In this document: piece after piece, positions 60,258-64,000 of the stretch
Position numbering within the stretch: the first letter of the stretch is position 1
How the letters are laid out: every line of letters starts with the position of its first letter
Source of the DNA: Mercurialis annua
Taxonomy: Eukaryota > Streptophyta > Magnoliopsida > Malpighiales > Euphorbiaceae
Length of the DNA: 64,000 nt
Direction: 5' to 3'
Assembly (NCBI RefSeq): GCF_937616625.2
Contig: NC_065572.1
Coordinates: forward strand, 54,981,653 to 55,045,652
Made by a program: the position numbers and the translations under genes
The notes under the pieces: generated by a model
What the model saw: the letters and a program-made list of their open reading frames with translations, nothing else
Database searches by the model: none
What the model was told of the DNA's origin: nothing

Positions 60258-61201
60258 ATTAATCACTTAACCACATTGGGTTTGTACAACGCATAACTGT
60301 TTTGGGCCTGTTCTTAATGTGCGACCCTGTAGGTTTATATAACGTTGGCAGTAGGCTCGATATCACTATTTCAGCCCACAAGTCATAAGTGGCCTCTAGC
60401 AAGACATTATGACTACCCAAGTTATACGAATATCGACAATCCGATTTAACCATTTACAATAATATTTTAATCCCTTTATCTCTCGATATCCAGATTGAAT
60501 ATAAGGCATAGTCATGTCATCCTTATAATACTCAATCATTAGTTTCTTGACTCTAAGTAGACTGAAAATGATAACTCTTTATCAATTCATTTAGCATGGC
60601 CATGCATTTCCTTCAGTCTATCTTCTTCAAGGGGCCCATAGATATCTTACTCAAATAAATAAGGGACAAATTCCTTCTCAGTCACTCACATTTCTCACAT
60701 AGTTACTTTCATATCCAATGATAATCTATTCCATTATCCTGTTAAAGATAATGTAAGACTGTATCAAAATATGAAATAGCTATGTAGAAATCCATGATGA
60801 TTTCAAGGTCAAAGGATTATACTAATAGAATTGTAATGAGAATTACTTATGACAGTGATCTATGTAGTATTGTCACAGTGGGTCATCCAGTGCCTTATTT
60901 CTCAAATAGCACCTATGATTTGACTTAATATCTCATATACATGATTAGTAAAACATAATCATCAGTTAACATCATACTAGTCTCAATGTTCTATTAAGAC
61001 TAGGGATAGATGATATATAATTCTTTTATTAAACCTAAGGGTTCTACTATCAAGTCACATACTTGATGACCTTAGAAAGAATTAACCATTCAAGTATTTT
61101 AATCATTAATATAAAATGATAAAAACTGCCAATCAATAAATAACAAAATGATAAAGTCAAAATATGGTCAAACATGATTGACCTAGTGCATATCACTAAC
61201 A
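59669..61201 (+). mobile_element. Solo LTR, probably Ty1/copia, 1533 bp, TSD AGGGG
   Basis: Starts TGTTGGGTTTTCTAGG, ends CACTAACA. AGGGG lies at 59664-59668 and 61202-61206. The right end is also present at 261-535. 'aacgcagcggg' just inside the start is familiar from plant copia LTRs. No coding region. Short open stretches at 59829-60116 and 60259-60453 are not genes. Confidence 0.8.
60203..60254. repeat. (AT)n microsatellite in the solo LTR
   Basis: About 26 TA units. Confidence 0.95.
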
Positions 61202-61239
61202 AGGGGATCATAAATTTCTAAGTCCACACATATAAACTA

Positions 61240-61744
61240 GGCCTAATCACTCAAAAACCCCTCACCTTTAAACTTTTTTTCAATTCCACCCTGACGTTGA
61301 AAATTTGTCAATTTTACCCACTTTTGAATTTTCTGTTTTCAATTGTACCCCAATATTTTAATTTTTGTTAATTTTTTTACTTAAATGATGAAATCATTCA
61401 ATTAATTAAGTCTAAACATGAAATTAAATTCTTTTTTATTCAAAAAAGTACAAATAAGTCCTTTATTTTTAAAAACTAACTAAAAACCATAATCAAATTA
61501 ACACTAATTTAAATTCTTAATTAATTTAACTAAATTTAAATAAATTTTAAAAATATACAATTAATATATGCGAGACATGGAGAATGTTTTAAACAAATTT
61601 TCAAACGCAAAAGACGTTAATTTAATTTTTCAGGGTACAATTGAAACACAAAAATGCAAAATAGGGTAAAATTGACAAATTTTCAACGTCAGGGTATGAT
61701 TGAAAAGGGGCTAAAAGGTCGGGTTTTTTTTAAGACATTAGGCC
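61240..61744. mobile_element. MULE-type MITE, 505 bp, perfect 9-bp TSD
   Basis: TSD TATAAACTA lies at 61231-61239 and 61745-61753. TIRs start GGCCTAAT and share 'ccctgacgttgaaaatttg' in inverted order. The centre is AT-rich without coding capacity. Confidence 0.88.
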
Positions 61745-61753
61745 TATAAACTA

Positions 61754-62661
61754 ATAAAAAAGAGACCCAATTTTTTGAGCATCAGTCTCGTTAAGTTGAT
61801 CATGAGGAAGACCTCATACTTGTACCCAGAATACCGAATAACAAAATTCCGTATGCTTAATAGGAACATGCAGCAGTCATTCTTGAATAATAAGCAGATA
61901 ACTAAAGATCACACACGGCCGTCCATGAAGAATAAACTTTATTTTAATGAATAGAACAAATTTATAATCACTCTTTAAAAAATTTAAAATAAACAAGCTA
62001 GATACATCCACTTTTCGATACATCTCAATATCATATTTATTGATAATATTTTAATTATAATAAATATGATACTGATTAATTGTTTGTTATATTTATTTTA
62101 TAAATAAGTTTATATAAGCATTTTTCGATTCTATTCCTAATGGTCGAGTCCTTCGAGCATGTATCTTTTTCTTATGAACCTCGAACGGTTTCACCGCATT
62201 TTATATGGTACGTATTGATTAATTAGATTAATAATCAGTATTTTGAGTTAAATTATATATTCGGTAGCTTTGTCGCTACATTTGATAAATTAAATAGATC
62301 TTATAAAACAAATTTGAGTCACGAGGGGCTAGCAAACTTGAAACTTATTTGTCAAAAGGTTAATGGTATGCATTAATGCTAGCTAGAAAGCTATAAAATC
62401 AAGTAACATGGAAACAAACAGATTATAGATGCTTGTACTATACTTCACATGGTTCTGTTTTTATTAAATTTTCTAGAAAGAAGTTCATATGGTTTTGATT
62501 GGTTATCGAGATAATCACAATCAATGGGAGAATCATAGATTTTATTTAATTAAATAAAGTGATTTTTTTTGTCGAACTATAATTTTTCAATATTTTTTAG
62601 ATTAAATAAAATATTTTATAGAATGAACAACATGTTGTTTGGATTTTATTTTTACTTTTTA
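61754..62661. other. AT-rich intergenic DNA
   Basis: No gene, RNA or element recognised. Confidence 0.5.
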
Positions 62662-62969
62662 GGGTTAATGTCAAAAAAATCACGAATTTTACACGTTTTC
62701 TCATTTTAATCACGCAGTTTAAAATTTCTCATTTTCATGCACGAACTATCACTTTTTTCCAAATTCATGCACGGCGCCGAGATGACACTCATTTATTGAT
62801 GTAAAATGACCTTCACCTCAGCGAATTACACCAATGGAGTCGTGGGAGCTCAACACCATGCATGAATTTGAGAAAAAGTGGTAGTTCATGCATGAAAATG
62901 AGAAAATTTAAACTACGTGATTAAAATGAGAAAATGTGTAAAGTTGGTGAATTTTTATGACATTAACCC
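62662..62969. mobile_element. MULE-type MITE, 308 bp
   Basis: Tips GGGTTAATGTCA and TGACATTAACCC with long TIRs (for example 'ttctcattttaatcacg' inverted as 'cgtgattaaaatgagaa'). The 9-bp flanks tacttttta and tacttctta differ at one base. Confidence 0.85.
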
Positions 62970-63042
62970 TACTTCTTATATTAAACGATATGTATTTTGA
63001 CTCAAATTTTTCTGAAAATTTTATTTAATCTTCTTTAAAATA

Positions 63043-63344
63043 AGATTTAATTGCACCAAAAATCATTAATTTTCGCGTGTGTTTGGTATTCAATATAATT
63101 AATTTCTTGACATATTTAACATTAACTTTAATTTTTTGAAATATTTGTCCATATCTGCGTGTTTTTTTTGAAAAATTGTGCCAGTTTGGATGCAAAATCG
63201 TTTTATACTAAAACGGCGTCTTTTTCATCAAAAACGGTCCAATGGACAAATATGCCAAAAAAAGAAAATGTTAAATATGCCAAAAAAAGATAATATTAAA
63301 TACCAAAAACACGCAAAAGTTTGTGACTTTTGGTGCAATTAAGC
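63043..63344. mobile_element. MULE-type MITE, second copy of the 18051 family
   Basis: TIR 'ttaattgcaccaaaaa' and inverse 'ttttggtgcaattaa', with 'aaaaacacgcaaaagttt' as at 18051. A 9-bp TTTAAAATA direct repeat lies at 63034-63042 and 63345-63353. Confidence 0.75.
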
Positions 63345-64000
63345 TTTAAAATAATTATTTGGTACTCGTCGATTTTAATATCTAAAACCGGGATGCGAAG
63401 ACCTTCCCACCTTGCTCCATCTGAATTCCGTCTCTAATTATAACTACAATGTAAATACAAAATTTTATTATATTATAAATACATGGGTATAATAAAATCA
63501 AATCGATTTCAGATTTGCAGACACAGAGAATTTTAAATATAATTTAAATCACTAGATCCAAAATATTAATATAAATTCAAATTAAAAAATAGTACTTTAC
63601 TAATTAAAATAAAAAATTAGTAATAACGTTTGTTAAAATTACATCTTTTTTTAAATCAAGTTCAGGTTGGATATCTACTTATAAAATTTATATAAAATTT
63701 TTACATTCACTTTTTATTATATATCATCCACGAGATCAATTATATATCTGACTCATCTGCGTCCAAAAATTTGAATTAATTCAGATAGATATTTCATTTA
63801 AAAATTAAGACATCTCTAACGGTACTTTTTATAATAAAGAGCTTTTCTTAATAAAATAGAGAGAATTTTAGTATAAAGAGTGTGATTTTTAATCTTATTT
63901 CAATAGCCTTTCTAATATATAATATTAAGTTTAAATTTAAATTTATAAATATTAAAAAATATTCATCTATCAATTTTTAAGTTTCAATTTATTTTTTCAA
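63345..64000. other. AT-rich intergenic DNA to window end
   Basis: No gene or element recognised. Confidence 0.5.

Overview
The window is nuclear DNA of a flowering plant, most likely a eudicot. It is AT-rich, its one intact gene has short exons with GT-AG introns, and most of the rest is transposable elements (TEs) of typical plant types. I see no bacterial, organellar or CRISPR-like content.

The only intact host gene is at 8363-13100 (+). Its six exons encode a 272-residue plastid protein that I identify as Y3IP1 (Ycf3-interacting protein 1, a photosystem I assembly factor). It stands alone among TE debris.

Layout, left to right. 1-6870: a fragment of a probable copia LTR, about 4 kb of degenerate tandem-repeat DNA, and a 2.3-kb Tat/Ogre-like LTR. 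7653-8055: a MITE (short non-autonomous DNA transposon). 8363-13100: Y3IP1. 14040-21380: small DNA transposons and SINEs, including a 1.4-kb foldback element with a palindrome array, a SINE nested in a Harbinger-like MITE, and a pogo-like MITE inside one copy of a duplicated segment. 22466-30190: a second Tat/Ogre-like LTR, then three head-to-tail copies of a 1193-bp unit leading into a decayed plant mobile domain (PMD) gene. 30196-34625: two LINE relics. 35900-40758: a complete Mutator-like element (MULE) with about 162-bp terminal inverted repeats (TIRs) and a perfect 9-bp target-site duplication (TSD). It carries a decayed transposase gene and, convergent to it, a GRF-type zinc-finger gene. 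40886-43803: a MULE MITE and three hAT-type elements. 43984-46930: a CACTA end with a solo LTR inserted in it. 46940-57275: an Athila-like relic split by a complete chromovirus-type Ty3 retrotransposon (47592-57082). 57276-61201: retroelement fragments, a 148-bp CACTA MITE and a 1533-bp solo LTR. 61240-63344: three MULE-type MITEs.

No multi-gene host pathway is present. The best leads are the PMD-associated tandem array with three GC-rich hairpins per copy, the convergent GRF zinc-finger gene inside the MULE, the palindrome arrays inside several Ty3-type LTRs, and the foldback element. Boundaries supported by matching TSDs are reliable to the base; others are approximate. All family names come from reading the sequence and remembered family features, not from a database search.
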